From Heloderma charlesbogerti (Eukaryota; Chordata; Lepidosauria; Squamata; Helodermatidae), in NCBI GenBank assembly GCA_026122225.1, contig JANEZZ010001383.1, positions 124,001 to 188,000 of the forward strand: a stretch of 64,000 nt of DNA, given 5' to 3'. A model generated the notes under the pieces. It saw nothing but the letters and a program-made list of their open reading frames with translations, did no database searches and was not told where the DNA came from. This document shows positions 11,836 to 22,394 of this stretch, one piece after another. A program made the position numbers and the translations under genes. Position 1 is the first letter of the stretch. The number at the start of each line of letters is the position of its first letter.

Positions 11836-12163
11836 TAACAATAAGCTCAGTTTGATCTCTGGATAAAACATCCTGCAGTTCTCCCTGGGGACCCCAGCTA
11901 TGCCCACAGAAAGCTCCTTGGGCACATACCTACCGCTAGGGTGGAGGTGGCCTTGAATCGCCTGGATCCAAAGCTTCTACTTTCCCCTGAAAAGCTGCTG
12001 GAGCTGACAAGGTTAATTTCCCACCCACGCCCAGTAGAAACTAATAGGGCTTATAAAAATTAAGGAGCGCCATTTTTTGACAGAAAGGCAGGGGCAGGGG
12101 GGAAGACAGAGAAAAGTGCTACCTGCTTCCCTCCCCGAGTTAGGATGCCTCTGTAAGGGCTTA

Positions 12164-12293
12164 AGGGCACAATCCTATGCTTGTTTAGACGGAGAACAGG
12201 TCTACAATTCCCAGCATTCCCCAGCCAGCAGGCTGGGGAATGCTGGGAGTTGTAGGCCTTTTCTCCATCTAAACATACATAGGATTGTGCCCT
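12164..12293. mobile_element. Palindromic MITE, copy 2
   Basis: The left end AGGGCACAATCCTATGC pairs with the right end TAGGATTGTGCCCT. The inner arms ATTCCCAGCATTCCCCAGCC and GGCTGGGGAATGCTGGGAG pair around about 12229. It is flanked by TTA and AAG. Confidence 0.9.
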
Positions 12294-12297
12294 AAGT

Positions 12298-12535
12298 CAG
12301 GGGAGGGAAACTTATTTGAGCCAGAGGGCTGGATTTCTTTTTGGAGAAACTCTCAGGGGCCGTATTCCAGTGGTGGGTGGGGCCAAAGGCAAAAAGCGTG
12401 GGGCGAAAAACACAAAAAATACCAGCATATTTTAGCTTACTGCCAACAATCAAGCCTTCAGAAAGGCATTTCAACTTTTTCGAATGGGGAAAAAGCTACA
12501 CAAAAGCCAGGAAACCACCGTAACATTCATTTGTT
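12298..12535 (+). mobile_element. hAT-like element fragment
   Basis: Starts CAGGGGAGGGAAAC and shares GTGGTGGGTGGGGCCAAAGG and TATTTTAGCTTA with 1352-1545. It ends in AGCCAGGAAACCACCG, also present at 23207-23223. It abuts MITE copy 2. Confidence 0.65.
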
Positions 12536-12539
12536 GGGG

Positions 12540-13260
12540 AAATTTTATTTATTTTTATTTTACTTATTTCATTTCTATACTGCTCAATAGCCGAAGCTGG
12601 CTGAGCGGTTCATAAAAAATAAAAACACAAAGCGCGGCATAAAGCAGTATCAAAATTAAAAGTTCAAAACCACAATATAACAGTACAACCAGAATAAAAC
12701 CTAGCAGCAATGCAGAGATTTAAAATACAGACTTAAAACAGCAGAGCTAAAAGACTAGGAAGCTAAAATGCTAAAATGATGGGAGAATAAAAAGGTCTTC
12801 ACCTGGTGCCGGAAGGAGTACAACATAGGCACCAGGCAAACCTCTCTAGGAAGCTCATTCCACAGCAGAAAGTGACGGCCTCACTTCCTTTGGCAGGGGC
12901 TCACAGAGAAGGACCGCTGAGGATGATCTTAGGGTCTGGGCAAGCACACATGGGAGGTGGCAATCCTTCAGATCACCTGGCCCCAAGCCGTTAAGGGCTT
13001 TGCATGTTAATATCAGCACTGTGAATCAGGCCCAAAAATGGACTGGCAGCCAGTGCAGCTGGAAAAGTACTGATGACATAATGTGATCTTGTTGGCCAGT
13101 CCCTGTTAACAATCTTGCTGTCCTATTGTGGACTGGCTGAAGTTTCCGGGCCGTTTTCAAAGGCAGCCCCACGTATAATGCACTGCAGTAATCCAGACGA
13201 GAGGTTATCATCAGAGCATGGGGTGGGGCCAGGGAAAGGGGCGTGGCCTTGGGGTTCAAG
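12540..13260 (-). pseudogene. L2-like LINE 3' end (ORF2 C-terminus and UTR)
   Basis: Read on the minus strand, 13259-13026 encodes SRLDYCSALYVGLPLKTARK, then TGTGQQDHIMSSVL and LHWLPVHF, the C-terminal domain of L2/CR1-group ORF2. The 3'UTR follows and ends at the TTTATTT-rich stretch at 12540. A stop at TGG/CAG near 13026 and gaps show that it is dead. Confidence 0.85.
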
Positions 13261-13344
13261 GGAACGATGGCTTTTTACGAGGAATTTGAAGGAAAATAAT
13301 GGGGTGATAATATTATGCTGCCCTTCCGAGGAGCGGGTTCCAGG

Positions 13345-13512
13345 CAGTGGAGGCTGGTGGCTCTGAGGTCAGTGGGGCGGTGAATCCGCCCTGGGTTTCA
13401 GCCAGAACCAACCAGAACTCTAAAGGAGCTATCCAAAGTGCTGAACCCTATCCCCAAAATGGGTTCCGCACCTTGGATAGCTCCTTGAAATAGGAGGCGC
13501 CGGCCTCAACTG
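13345..13512. mobile_element. hAT MITE with perfect 8-bp target duplication
   Basis: The ends CAGTGGAGGCTGG and CCGGCCTCAACTG are inverted (11 of 13). They are flanked by GTTCCAGG at 13337-13344 and GTTCCAGG at 13513-13520, an exact 8-bp duplication. The inside shares AACTCTAAAGGAGCTATCC and its partial complement with the palindrome at 4289-4474. Confidence 0.9.
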
Positions 13513-13520
13513 GTTCCAGG

Positions 13521-15055
13521 CACAAAGCGCAGCAAGGGAGCAAAGGTAGGGTCCCTTAAATAGAGACGGGAAAAGGTCGGCCCAATAAAGGTGATATTTT
13601 TCTTAACTGTACCAAGGTGCTTTCCACTAAAGAGCAGCTGTTACCCACGAGCCGCTTCTGCCAGGTCCAAGAGCCAGGAGGAGCATTGGCTTGGGTGCGT
13701 CCACCTTTGTGCATTATTTACCTGATCCCAGGCTGCACCTGCTCCTGGGCAAACAATGGAGCCACAAAGACAGGTGGAGTTTGCTGATGTGCTGGAACCA
13801 CGCCAAAGAGATGGGGTTTGGACCATTCTTCTGGAGAGTTTATCCAGACATCTGGAGTGAGCAGCAAAGTTACCAGCTGGGAAACCTCTCTCCGGCTCGG
13901 CCTCCCCTGCCGAGATACCTGGTAGACCTTTGGTGACCACTCCCAACATCCTCTGGAAGGTAAGCCATCTGCTCCAAGGATCTCTGTTTTGCATAGACAC
14001 TCCTGATTTTCTGGTACCTGCCTCTGGTCAATCACTCACCCTCTTTTGCACTTGGGGAAGGTCTTTTACAATGTTTGCAGGTGCAAGTTTCTGCCATTCT
14101 GGTTCCAGACACTGTCCGTGAGTCTCTTTGAAAGGAGAGCAGATGGATGTTTATCTAGTGTGAATAGATGTAAGCAGGGTTATTGCTGTTTCTCAGAGCC
14201 TCAGATTTATTCAACAACAGCCCTCAATGTCCGTTGGTGCGGATGGATGTCTCTTTCTTGGCTTAATTGCCATGAAGGGGGTAATTTTCAAGGGGGATTG
14301 CAGCTGGGGAGGGAAGGGTTAATTCTCCCATCTCTACAGGCTGCAGTATCCCCACCCCAAATTACTGCTGCATTGCAATTAAGCTTAGAAAACAAACCTT
14401 TTCCATCGGTTTGGGATGCTCTGGGTCAGGGTACAAATTAATGGAATAATTTATTTTGTTTAAGATGATTTGGATGAGAAGTTCATTAGCCGACTTTGGC
14501 TCCTGTGAAATTTAAATTAATCCCAGCAATTATGGCTAAATCTGCAGATATAGATATAAATGAGTATATGCAGAGTTTATGCAGGTTTGTGTCCTGTAAG
14601 CTTGGGTGCTGAACCTTCTAAGTGCCTAGCAACGCCCCTGGATGTAAGTAGCCTTCCCCAATCTGGTTCCCTCCAGATGTGTTGGATTGCAACACCCATC
14701 CTCCTTCCCAGCCAGCAGGGACAGTGGCGCCAGGGCACCAGGTCTGGGAAGGCATACAGTCCAGCTGTCTCTATTTAACAGGGAGAGTCCCGATTTCCTG
14801 GTCCTGGTCCCAGCTTTACCCGGAGATGCCAGGCATTGGATCTGGGGCATTTTGCAGAAAGTAAATAGTCCCTATGATTTTAGCTCCTCGCCCTGAGATG
14901 GCATTGGCTAGGTGTCCAAACTAGTATGTACATACCAGAAACACCTCCTCCTCAACCCCCTGACAGAGCTGGCCAGGGCAGGCAAGGCTTGGAAGAATCT
15001 GGTGAGTAAGGGGAGGAGCCCCAGGAGACGCAGGGGCGTGGCTAGTATTGTCTGG
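13521..15055. other. No gene recognised; a few repeat scraps
   Basis: 13641-14121 has overlapping 60-119 codon ORFs on both strands with no recognisable domain. 14655-14710 is the reverse of the dispersed repeat at 1-70, and 14790-14860 looks like a SINE scrap. Splice-donor-like GTAAGC (13961) and GTGAGT (15001) follow open frames but have no convincing upstream exon. Confidence 0.4.
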
Positions 15056-15059
15056 CAGG

Positions 15060-15437
15060 AAAGGGGTGGAGCCAATGCCGGCTTCAGGTTTTGGAGGGCC
15101 TTTGGGCGAGACACCTTCAATGGGCCTCCTCCCTCAGTGAATCTACCTTCTCACCACCATTGTCACCCGCTGCTCTTCCTCCTCCTCCTCTTCCTCATCA
15201 TGGCTCCCTCTTGCTTGCTGGACAGGCAGAGAGCCAGGGAGCACGCAGGCCGCGGCATCTCCTGCTCCTCCTCCTCACCACCACCACCGTTGCCTGGGCT
15301 GGAGCGAGAGGCAGGTGCACAAGGAGGTTGCAATGGGGAAGAGGAGCAGCAACTCCCGGGGCTCTGGTCAGTGGGCCCCTGCTGGGGTGTGAGCCCTCAG
15401 CAGGTGCCCGAGCATGCCTACCCTTGACGCCGGGCCT
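15060..15437 (+). repeat. Dispersed Ser/Glu-like GC-rich repeat, copy 1
   Basis: Landmarks are GCCGGCTTCAGGTTTTGGAG, CTTGCTGGACAGGCAGAG, GTTGCCTGGGCTGGAGCG and, at the end, TTGACGCCGGGCC. Copies are at 21065-21420 (+), 34070-34225 (+, partial) and 38281-38612 (-). The terminal GCCGG...CCGGC hints at a DNA transposon. The ORFs inside (up to 171 codons) are not conserved between copies. Confidence 0.7.
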
Positions 15438-16084
15438 GGGTGGAGCCTTGACAGAATCTGCTAAGCAAAGGGAGGAGCTAGGATAGAATGCAATAAGTTA
15501 GCCGCAAGGCATGGTGGGTCATGGGCAGAGCTTGGTAGGATCTGTATGTTCCTGATGTTTTGGACCCCAAATGGGCATTGGTCATTTTGGAAGCTTCTTA
15601 TAACTGTGTGCAGAAGAAGAGCAGTATGAACTATCATGGAGTTGGTTTGGGGGGAAATATTGTGAGGTGGCTCTCTGATTGCTGTGAATGAGCCCAGGAT
15701 TTGGACAAAAAGAGTGTTAAGGGGCCAGAATGGCTGATTAGTGTTCCTTAATCTTCAGTGGCTGGGTCCTGTCAGCTATATCTTTTGTTTGCCATCAGGG
15801 CAGGTGCGGGGGATTTCTTTTTATTGGAATTAATTGCTATGGTGATAGTTTCTTGATCATTCCTGGAATATAAAAGCTTTGAAGGGGAGGGTGCTATTAA
15901 GTTTTTTACCTCCATCTGTGGTCTACTTCTGTATTTGTGAATAACCCAAATATTTACAAAAAGGCCTCACGGGGGCACCCCAGGACTTCACGGAGACATG
16001 GCTTCCTCCTGGGAACTGCACCCTATTCCAACTGGGCCCACCTGTAAAATGAGCCGTTTTGTAACACACCCATGCACTAGACCT
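15438..16084. other. No gene recognised
   Basis: About 650 bp with nothing I can name. It ends where the LINE at 16085 begins. Confidence 0.4.
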
Positions 16085-17967
16085 TGTGTTTGTTTCTGGA
16101 GAAGGGGGGAGTGATCTGGAAGTTGGGGGTATATCCACCACCCCCTTGTCATGGTCAGATCACTATCTGGTGATGTTGGACTTCTCAGTTCCACAACCCC
16201 TCTGCAGGGGTGGAGGACCCATTAAAATGGTCCACCCCAGGCGTCTTATGGATCCGAATGGATTCCTGAACGCGCTTGGGGATTCTCTGGAGCACGCCAA
16301 CGGCCATTCGGTCAAGACCCTGGTGGGTGGCTGGAATGCCGCAATCACTGGGGCATTAGATTAGGTGGCTCCGAAACGCCCTCTCCCCCTGAACAGGGCT
16401 TGGACTGCACCATGGTTCAATCTGCGGTTACGAGCTCTGAAACAGGAGGTGAAACAGCTAGAGCGCCGGTGGCGGAAGTCTCGCTCCGAAGATGATCAGA
16501 CGCGGGCTGGAGCTGTATCTTCAGCCTATCACGTGGCGGTGAAGGCAGCAAAAAAGGAATATTAGGCTGCCTCTATTGTGTCCGCAGCGTGCTGCTGTCC
16601 CCGGAGGCTGTTCCAAGTGGTCTGGAGCCTGGCCGGTCCAGTTGCTCCGGAACTGCTGGAGCATTCTGAGGCCTCCTGTGAGGCCTTGGCAAGGCACTTT
16701 GTGGATAAAATTGATCAGATTAGGAATGTTATTCCGTGCACTGTGGATATAGTTAGTGAGCAAGAGGTGGTCTGTGGTAAACCGGTTTTGTGGGATCGGT
16801 TTCAGCTTCTTCCTTCTGATGAAGTGGACAAGGTGCTGTCATCTGTAAGGCCGACCACCTGCTTACTTGATCCTTGCCCATCTTGGCTCATTATGAGCTA
16901 CAGAGAGAGGCTGGGTGAGGGGATCAGGGCGGTGGTGAACGCCTCCCTTGAGGAGGGAGCGTTGCCATCAGCCGTCAAGGAGAAAGAGATAGGACCGCTC
17001 TTAAAAAAGCCCTCCTTGGATCCCCAAGTTCTGAACAACTTTGCCCAGTTTCGAATCTGCCATTTTTGGGCAAGGTGATTGAGCGGGTGGTGGCAATGCA
17101 GTTGAAGGCACACTTGGAAGAAGCCGATTATCTAGATCCATTTCAATCTGGCTTCAGGCCTGGGCATGGGACAGAAACAGCCTTGGTCGCCTTGGTGGAT
17201 GACATGAGGAGGGGTCTAGATAGGGGCGATTGCTCCTTCCTTGTTCTCCTCGACCTCTCACCGGCTTTTGATATCGTTGACCACGGTATCCTCCTGGACT
17301 GCCTGGAGGGGTTGGGCATTGGAGACACCGTATTATGGTGGTTCTGGTCCTTCCTCTCCAGCAGGTACCAGAGGGTAGCACTGGGAGAGGAGGTTTTGGA
17401 CCCATGGCCGCTCACTTGTGGGGTGCCACAGGGTTCCATCCTCTCCCCGATGCTATTTAATATTTAGGTGAAGCCACTGGGGGCTATCATCAGGAGGTTT
17501 GGTGTAAAGTGTCATCAATATGCGGATGACACGCAGCTCTACCTCTCATTTAAATCTTCACCAAGGTTGGCCATAGAAACCCTGTCCAAATGTCTAGAGA
17601 CGGTGAGTGGCTGGATGGGGAAGAATAAGCTGAACCCTGACAAGACCGAGGTACTTCTGGTGGGAGACAAGAGGAGGTTGGGGGATGTCAACCTGATGTT
17701 GAATGTGGCATGGTTACCCTTGAAAGACCAGGTCTGCAGCCTGGGGGTCATCTTAGACTCCCAGCTGTCCATGGAGGCTCAGGTGTCAGCTGTGAGCCAG
17801 ACAGCGCTGTACCAACTCCATCTGATAAGGCGGCTGCGCCCCTACCTTCCCCACCATCTGCTCCCATCGGTAGCCCTGGTCTCCTCTTGTCTAGACTACT
17901 GTAATGCGCTCTACGTGGGGTTACCCTTGAAGATGGTTCAGAAGCTGCAGCTGGTAATAATTTGAAT
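16085..17967 (+). pseudogene. L2-like LINE ORF2 (endonuclease end and reverse transcriptase)
   Basis: The C-terminal endonuclease shows SDHYLVMLDFSV (about 16155-16190). The linker follows (RLRALKQEVKQLERRW), then the RT domain: FQSGFRPGHGTETALVALVD, VLLDLSPAFDIVDHGILLD, TCGVPQGSILSPMLFNI and the catalytic YADDTQLYLSF (17519-17550). The C-terminal thumb continues to CLDYCNALYVGLPLK. Stops at 16363, 16565 and 17465 and a frameshift near 17060 split it into at least four pieces. The catalytic YADD is still readable. The 3' end is missing. Confidence 0.9.
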
Positions 17968-18221
17968 TAGCATTTTACTTTATTCCCCCCTCAATATTCC
18001 CTTGAAGGGATCTATAGTCCAGTATGCTTTTGGATTACAGACTTTCTTATGAGTGACTGATTGATTTAAAATAGTTTTATCCCTCTCCTCAGTCAAAAAT
18101 GGCTCCTGGAGCAGCTTACAGTCAATCAGCAGAACAAGATGGCTTCTACCTGCAGGCTTACAATGTAAAAAAGGTACAACACACAAGGAAAGAGGGATGA
18201 AGAGGGAAGAGGAAAAAATTA

Positions 18222-18357
18222 AGGGTGCAATCCTATGCATGTTTAGACAGAAAAAAAGTCCTACAACTCCCAGAATTTCCCAGCCAGCAGAGGTGGCTGG
18301 GGTGCGCTGGGAGTTGTAGAACTTTTTTCTGTCTAAATATGCATAGGATTGTGCCCT
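18222..18357. mobile_element. Palindromic MITE, copy 3
   Basis: The left end AGGGTGCAATCCTATGCATG pairs with CATAGGATTGTGCCCT on the right. The inner GTCCTACAACTCCCAG pairs with CTGGGAGTTGTAGAAC. The flank after the right end (AAGTGGACYGGTTA...) is shared with the half copy at 19707. Confidence 0.9.
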
Positions 18358-18859
18358 AAGTGGACCGGTTATCCTCTCATCTCCTGTGGAGGAGAAGTCC
18401 AGTCTAACTGGAGCTGCCCTGATATTCCCTTTGCCTGCTCCTGTCTCCCTTGCCCTTTCTTCCTTCCCACAGGGCCGCTGATACCCTGCCAATACTTGTT
18501 CTGAAATTGGGCGCAAATTTATTTACCGCATTTCAGCTCTGTTTGCCTCTGCAGAGTTCTTCTTCTCAACGCCATCTCTGTTGCTGCCAGCAACTTGGCT
18601 GTTCCGCACGAGGACACGATGCCGCAAGTCCATTACCAAAAGGTAACATGAATGTGCGTATGTGGTAGTGAGCGGGGGGAAGAGGGGGAGTCTCCAGTTC
18701 TGAACGTCACATTTTAAGAAGGCCCTTGACAAAGTGGAACACGTCTAGCGGATGGTGTGAAGGTTTGAGGCCTACAGAGGAAAAGGGGGGAAAGGTCAGG
18801 CTTAGAGGCCTGGGTTTTTTTGTTAGAGTTTCATTTCTTTGGTTAAGTGTCAGTTTCAT

Positions 18860-19370
18860 TTATCCATTTAAGTTTAATTTCTTCAGGTTTGAAGCAGCAT
18901 TTTCAGTTTTGAGGGAGGGAGCCAGTAAAAGTCGGAAAGACCAGGCTGCAGCCAGAGCGAGAGTGAGTCAGGAAGAGCAGAGCCTGAAGTGAGAGCAGAG
19001 ACAGCCAGAGACTGAAGCGAGAGCAGGGTCTGAAGAGTGAGCAGGAAGAAGCAACCTAGAAAAGTCTAAGGACAGCTAGGGTAAAGGAACTTGTGTTTGC
19101 AACATTTCTTTTAATGCCTTTTGTATCACTCAGCTCTATTGTGTAAACATCTTTAGTTGTGATTTGTTTGCTTTAATTTACTAGTAAACTGTTGTGGTTA
19201 AACCCTGTGTCTAGAATATCAGTGACCCCACATCTACAGCCTAAACCTCTCATTACTGGGAAGGGGAAGTTTAAAAGAAGGAAGGTGGGGCTCTTAAGGA
19301 GGCAAGAGATCCTTAAGGGGTTGCTCAGGTGGTCCAGGTCATAAAGGGAACCCTGACAGATGGTGACCAG
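18860..19370 (+). repeat. Possible LTR-like sequence
   Basis: A purine-rich GAGAGCAGAG block (18950-19060) is followed by a T-rich promoter-like stretch. Then come GTAAACTGTTGTGGTTAAAC and AACCCTGACA. TGGTGACCAGGATGGGA directly after the CA could be a primer-binding site. The 5' TG end was not found, so this is only a candidate. Confidence 0.35.
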
Positions 19371-19659
19371 GATGGGAAGGGGTCTGGAAACCAATTCCTG
19401 TGGGGAATGCAAAGAGCTAACAAGAGGCATTTAAGAGGACACAGCAATCTCCAAATATCTGAAGGGCTCCCATGCAAAAGCTGGAGGAGACTTGCTCCGT
19501 TGTTCCACAGGGAAGAACAAAAGCAATGAGTGAAAATGAGGTGGAAGCAGATTTCAGCTAAACACCCAGCTATGCTCGCATCACATTTGTGTTAAAAGAA
19601 CTGCACTGGCTGCCTAGTAGCTACCAAGCCACATACACGGTTAAGTTATTGTCATAGAA

Positions 19660-20015
19660 GGCCCTAAACAACGGGACAGTGCAAAAGCTGGAACAGAATG
19701 GAATACTGGGAGTTGTAGGAGTTTTCTCTGTCTAAACATGCATAGGATTGTGCCCTAAGTGGACTGGTTACCCTCTCATCTCCAGTGGGGGAGAAGTCCA
19801 ATCTAACTGGACTGTAATCCAATCTGGGCCATTCCGTTCTGTTCTGGATGTGTTCTGGTCATTATGGGGTTTACAGTAATATAATATTGCAAGAGTTTTA
19901 GTCCTAAAATATTGATCTCAAGTGTTTCTAACACATGCCACTATTTTTGGTACGCTTTTTTAATATGAAGGGGCCGTTCCGGCCCATTCCATTCCGGCTT
20001 TTACACCATCCGCTA
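19660..20015 (+). mobile_element. Inverted-end DNA element interrupted by a MITE half
   Basis: The left part has AAAGCTGGAACAGAATGGAAT and the right part has CATTCCATTCCGGCTTTTAC, which are inverted. The middle TTGCAAGAGTTTTAGTCCTA and TAACACATGCCACTATTTTT matches 22395-22575. Between them, 19707-19815 carries half of the palindromic MITE plus its 3' flank, matching 18300-18415. Confidence 0.65.
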
Positions 20016-20077
20016 AACATCTTGGGACCAGGACACCTAGTAGTCCGCCTTTCCTTATGTATTGATCTGGGGTCGTG

Positions 20078-20891
20078 ATTCTGTCAGGTCCCAGTCAAAT
20101 TAGATTCTTTTGGATTACGAAGATGAAATACAGCCACCTCCTTGTGCAAAAGGCTGAAAGTTTATTGAAAGAAAATAGATGCAGAATAAATATGCAAAGA
20201 AAGCTCACACCTCTCACCAGCCAATGAAGATGTCACAGCTGGGTGTCTATCTGGGTTAGGGGTGTACACACTGGGGAAAATTCATTCTGTCTGTGTTTTG
20301 CGGATTGTCGAGTGCCTTTCATTCCGTCGTCTGCACTTTGACAGATTCAAAATTCTTTAGTTCCTGAATATGCACAAATTTGCTTTTGTACAGATGCACA
20401 TTTGTGCAAATTTGCATGTGCAAAAATGCACAATTTCCCCCCAAATCCACATTTTCACACTTCGGCCTATGGGGGAAATGTGCATTTTTGGCCATGTTTT
20501 TTTTTTTTTAATTGTATTTTTCTAGGAGAAAACTTGTACAAAATTCCGGAAAGTTAGAAAAACGGTCCGCAAGTCTGCAGAATCTGCCCAACAGGGGGAA
20601 AGCTGGTCCACAGCGGAATCCACATGTCAGATTCATGAAAATCCAACCTCATTTGGCTGTACTGCAGATTGGACATCCCTAATGCGGGTCCCAAGAAAAA
20701 CAAGAAGTCCTTCCTAGAGCTACAAGTTTCTCCAGGCTGGTAACGCTCTTTCCCCAGTGGAGTGAGACCCTCCCACTGTGTGAGCTTTCTTTGCATATCT
20801 ATTCTGCATCTATTCTCTATCAGTAAGCTGTCATCCTTTTGTACAAGTGGTAATCCAGAGAATCAAATTTGTCTGGGATCTGACAGAATCA
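20078..20891. mobile_element. Foldback element with ~120-bp inverted arms
   Basis: The left arm 20078-20211 (GATTCTGTCAGGTCCCAG through CAAAGAAAGCTCACAC) is mirrored by 20773-20891 (GTGTGAGCTTTCTTTGCATA through GGGATCTGACAGAATC). The centre (about 20255-20690) holds a second inverted-end element, TTAGGGGTGTACAC ... GGACATCCCTAAT. It is therefore nested. No transposase ORF is visible. Confidence 0.85.
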
Positions 20892-21064
20892 GGGCCCCAG
20901 GGCCCTTCCAGTTCTAAAAACCTTTAATTCTTTGAGAGACACAGCAGTGTGACCATCTCTCCTCCCCAGATAGGGAGCACATATTGCTTTAGTTCAATGC
21001 AGAGGGGAGGGGAAAGATGGAGGAATTCTTAGCATAGTTATACCTTGGAGGCAATAGAGATCAG

Positions 21065-21420
21065 TGCCTGCTCCAGTTTTTGAGGGCCCTTCGGCAAGAA
21101 GCCCTCAATGGATCCCCTTCCTCGGTGCATCTACCCTCCCACCATCATTGTCATCAGCTGCTCTCACTCCTCCTCCTCTTTCTCTTCATTGCTACCACTT
21201 ACTTACTTGACCAGTGAGCAAGAAGATGGAGGGATCTGCTCCTCCTCCTCCCCACCACCACTGTTGTCTGGGCCAGAGTGAGCAGCAGGAGAACAAGCAG
21301 GTTGCAGTGCAGAAGAGGAGGAGCAAGTCCAGGGGGCTTTGCTCAGTGGGCTCTCAGCAATTGCCAAGGCACATTTCCTTCCTGCCTGGACCCTAAGATC
21401 ATCCTCAGACACCCTTTTCC
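21065..21420 (+). repeat. Dispersed GC-rich repeat, copy 2
   Basis: Shares TTTGAGGGCCCTTCGGCAAG, the CTCCTCCTCTTTCTCTTCAT block and GTTGTCTGGGCCAGAGTGAG with 15060-15437, and is diverged from it. Confidence 0.65.
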
Positions 21421-21424
21421 AGGT

Positions 21425-21810
21425 GCCCCCACCAAATGAAGTGAGGCAGGTGGCTACTAAGGAGAGGGCCTTTCCAGTGGTGGCATGCCAGTTGTGGAAT
21501 TAACTCCTCAGAAAGGTTCAACCAGTGCCTACCTTGTGATCTTTTCAGTGCCAGCCAAAGAGCTTTTATTTTCCCAGGCTTTTTAGCCCTTCAGTTTTAA
21601 AAACTGCATGAGTGCATTTTTAGTTCCTTGCACTGCTGCTGGCTTTTATCTTGGTCACTACTTTGGTTTTATTCTGTTTTAAATGTATGATATTATATTA
21701 TGCTTTATTATGTTATTGTATTTTATGGTTGTAAGCTTTGACTTGTAAACCACCCAGAGAGCTGCGGTGAATGGGCAATGTAGAAATACGATAACTACAA
21801 TAAATAATAA
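21425..21810 (+). mobile_element. L2-like LINE 3' end
   Basis: Carries the degraded ORF2 C-terminus (AGGAGAGGGCCTTTCCAGTG, GTGGAATTAACTCCTCAGA) followed by the UTR and an AATAAATAATAAATAA tail. It ends about 155 bp upstream of the transmembrane exon. Confidence 0.8.
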
Positions 21811-21965
21811 ATAACACCCTCGACACCAGCACTGAGAGAGAGCATTTCTTTTGTTTTAGTACGTGCAGTGTGCATGAGATGGCTGGCTATCTATTGCATG
21901 GGGCCTTAGCGTTCTTCTGTGCATGGCCAGCATCAAACGGCTCTTTCTGGTTTCTCTTCCTGCAG

Positions 21966-22071
21966 CCCAAGAAGAAGGCCCAGCGGTGCTACTGCTGCGT
22001 CGAAGCCCTCAGTGGATTTCTCCTCCTCGTTCTGGTGGCGACCGTCATCACGCTCCTGAGATATTTTCTAG
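21966..22071 (+). CDS. Membrane-anchor exon of a matriptase-like type II transmembrane serine protease
   Basis: The acceptor is a strong pyrimidine tract ending TCTCTTCCTGCAG (21965), and the donor is G|GTAAGAG at 22072. The exon runs phase 0 to phase 1 and encodes 35 residues plus one base. It starts PKKKAQRCYCCVEA, a basic cysteine-containing cytosolic stub, and continues GFLLLVLVATVITLL then RYFL, one membrane helix. Positive charge on the N-terminal side fits a type II (N-in) protein. The arrangement of basic stub, helix and aromatic-FL at the exon end resembles the transmembrane exon of TMPRSS6 as I recall it. Cysteines beside the helix could be palmitoylated (inference). Upstream exons with the start codon were not found. 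An in-frame ATG at 21870 lies in the intron and is probably not used. Confidence 0.72.
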
Positions 22072-22394
22072 GTAAGAGCCTTTCCACAATTGGGGAGACA
22101 GTGACTGAAGCCCACCTATCATGTCCTCTTCCCTCAGCCTGGCATAATGCAGCCTGGATTCCATAGGCTCACCTGGGGGTGGGGGTGGAGTGTGGGGGGT
22201 CCGCTGAGTTGGCGCCCTGGCCCTACAGTTGTCCTCTGGCCTTGCCAGCGTGTCCCAACCAACTCTATTGCAGTTTACCTCACTGAGCTGTTGTGAAGGC
22301 AAATCTGTACTTCTGTTGTGGAACAAAGCACCTCATGAATCGATCCCTGGCAGAACTTCTTTCGGCCTGAAAGACTGGTGAGGTTGGTTCGTTT

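Noticed and set aside
11466..11925. Repeat-protein ORFs on both strands
   Set aside because: Open frames on both strands follow directly from the minisatellite period. No splice sites or start context.
13930..13960. Frame ending in AAG|GTAAGC as an exon
   Set aside because: A stop lies only two codons upstream of the open stretch, and there is no Met.
14912..15001. Possible upstream exon of the membrane-protein gene (open frame to a GTGAGT donor, phase 0)
   Set aside because: No convincing acceptor or start Met, and the peptide does not resemble a protease cytosolic tail.
15091..15486. 131- and 171-codon GC-rich ORFs as genes
   Set aside because: They lie within a dispersed repeat whose other copies do not keep the frame.
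21870..21965. Upstream ATG in frame with the transmembrane exon as protein start
   Set aside because: A strong pyrimidine tract and TGCAG precede 21966, and the extension reads like intron sequence. A spliced upstream exon is more likely.
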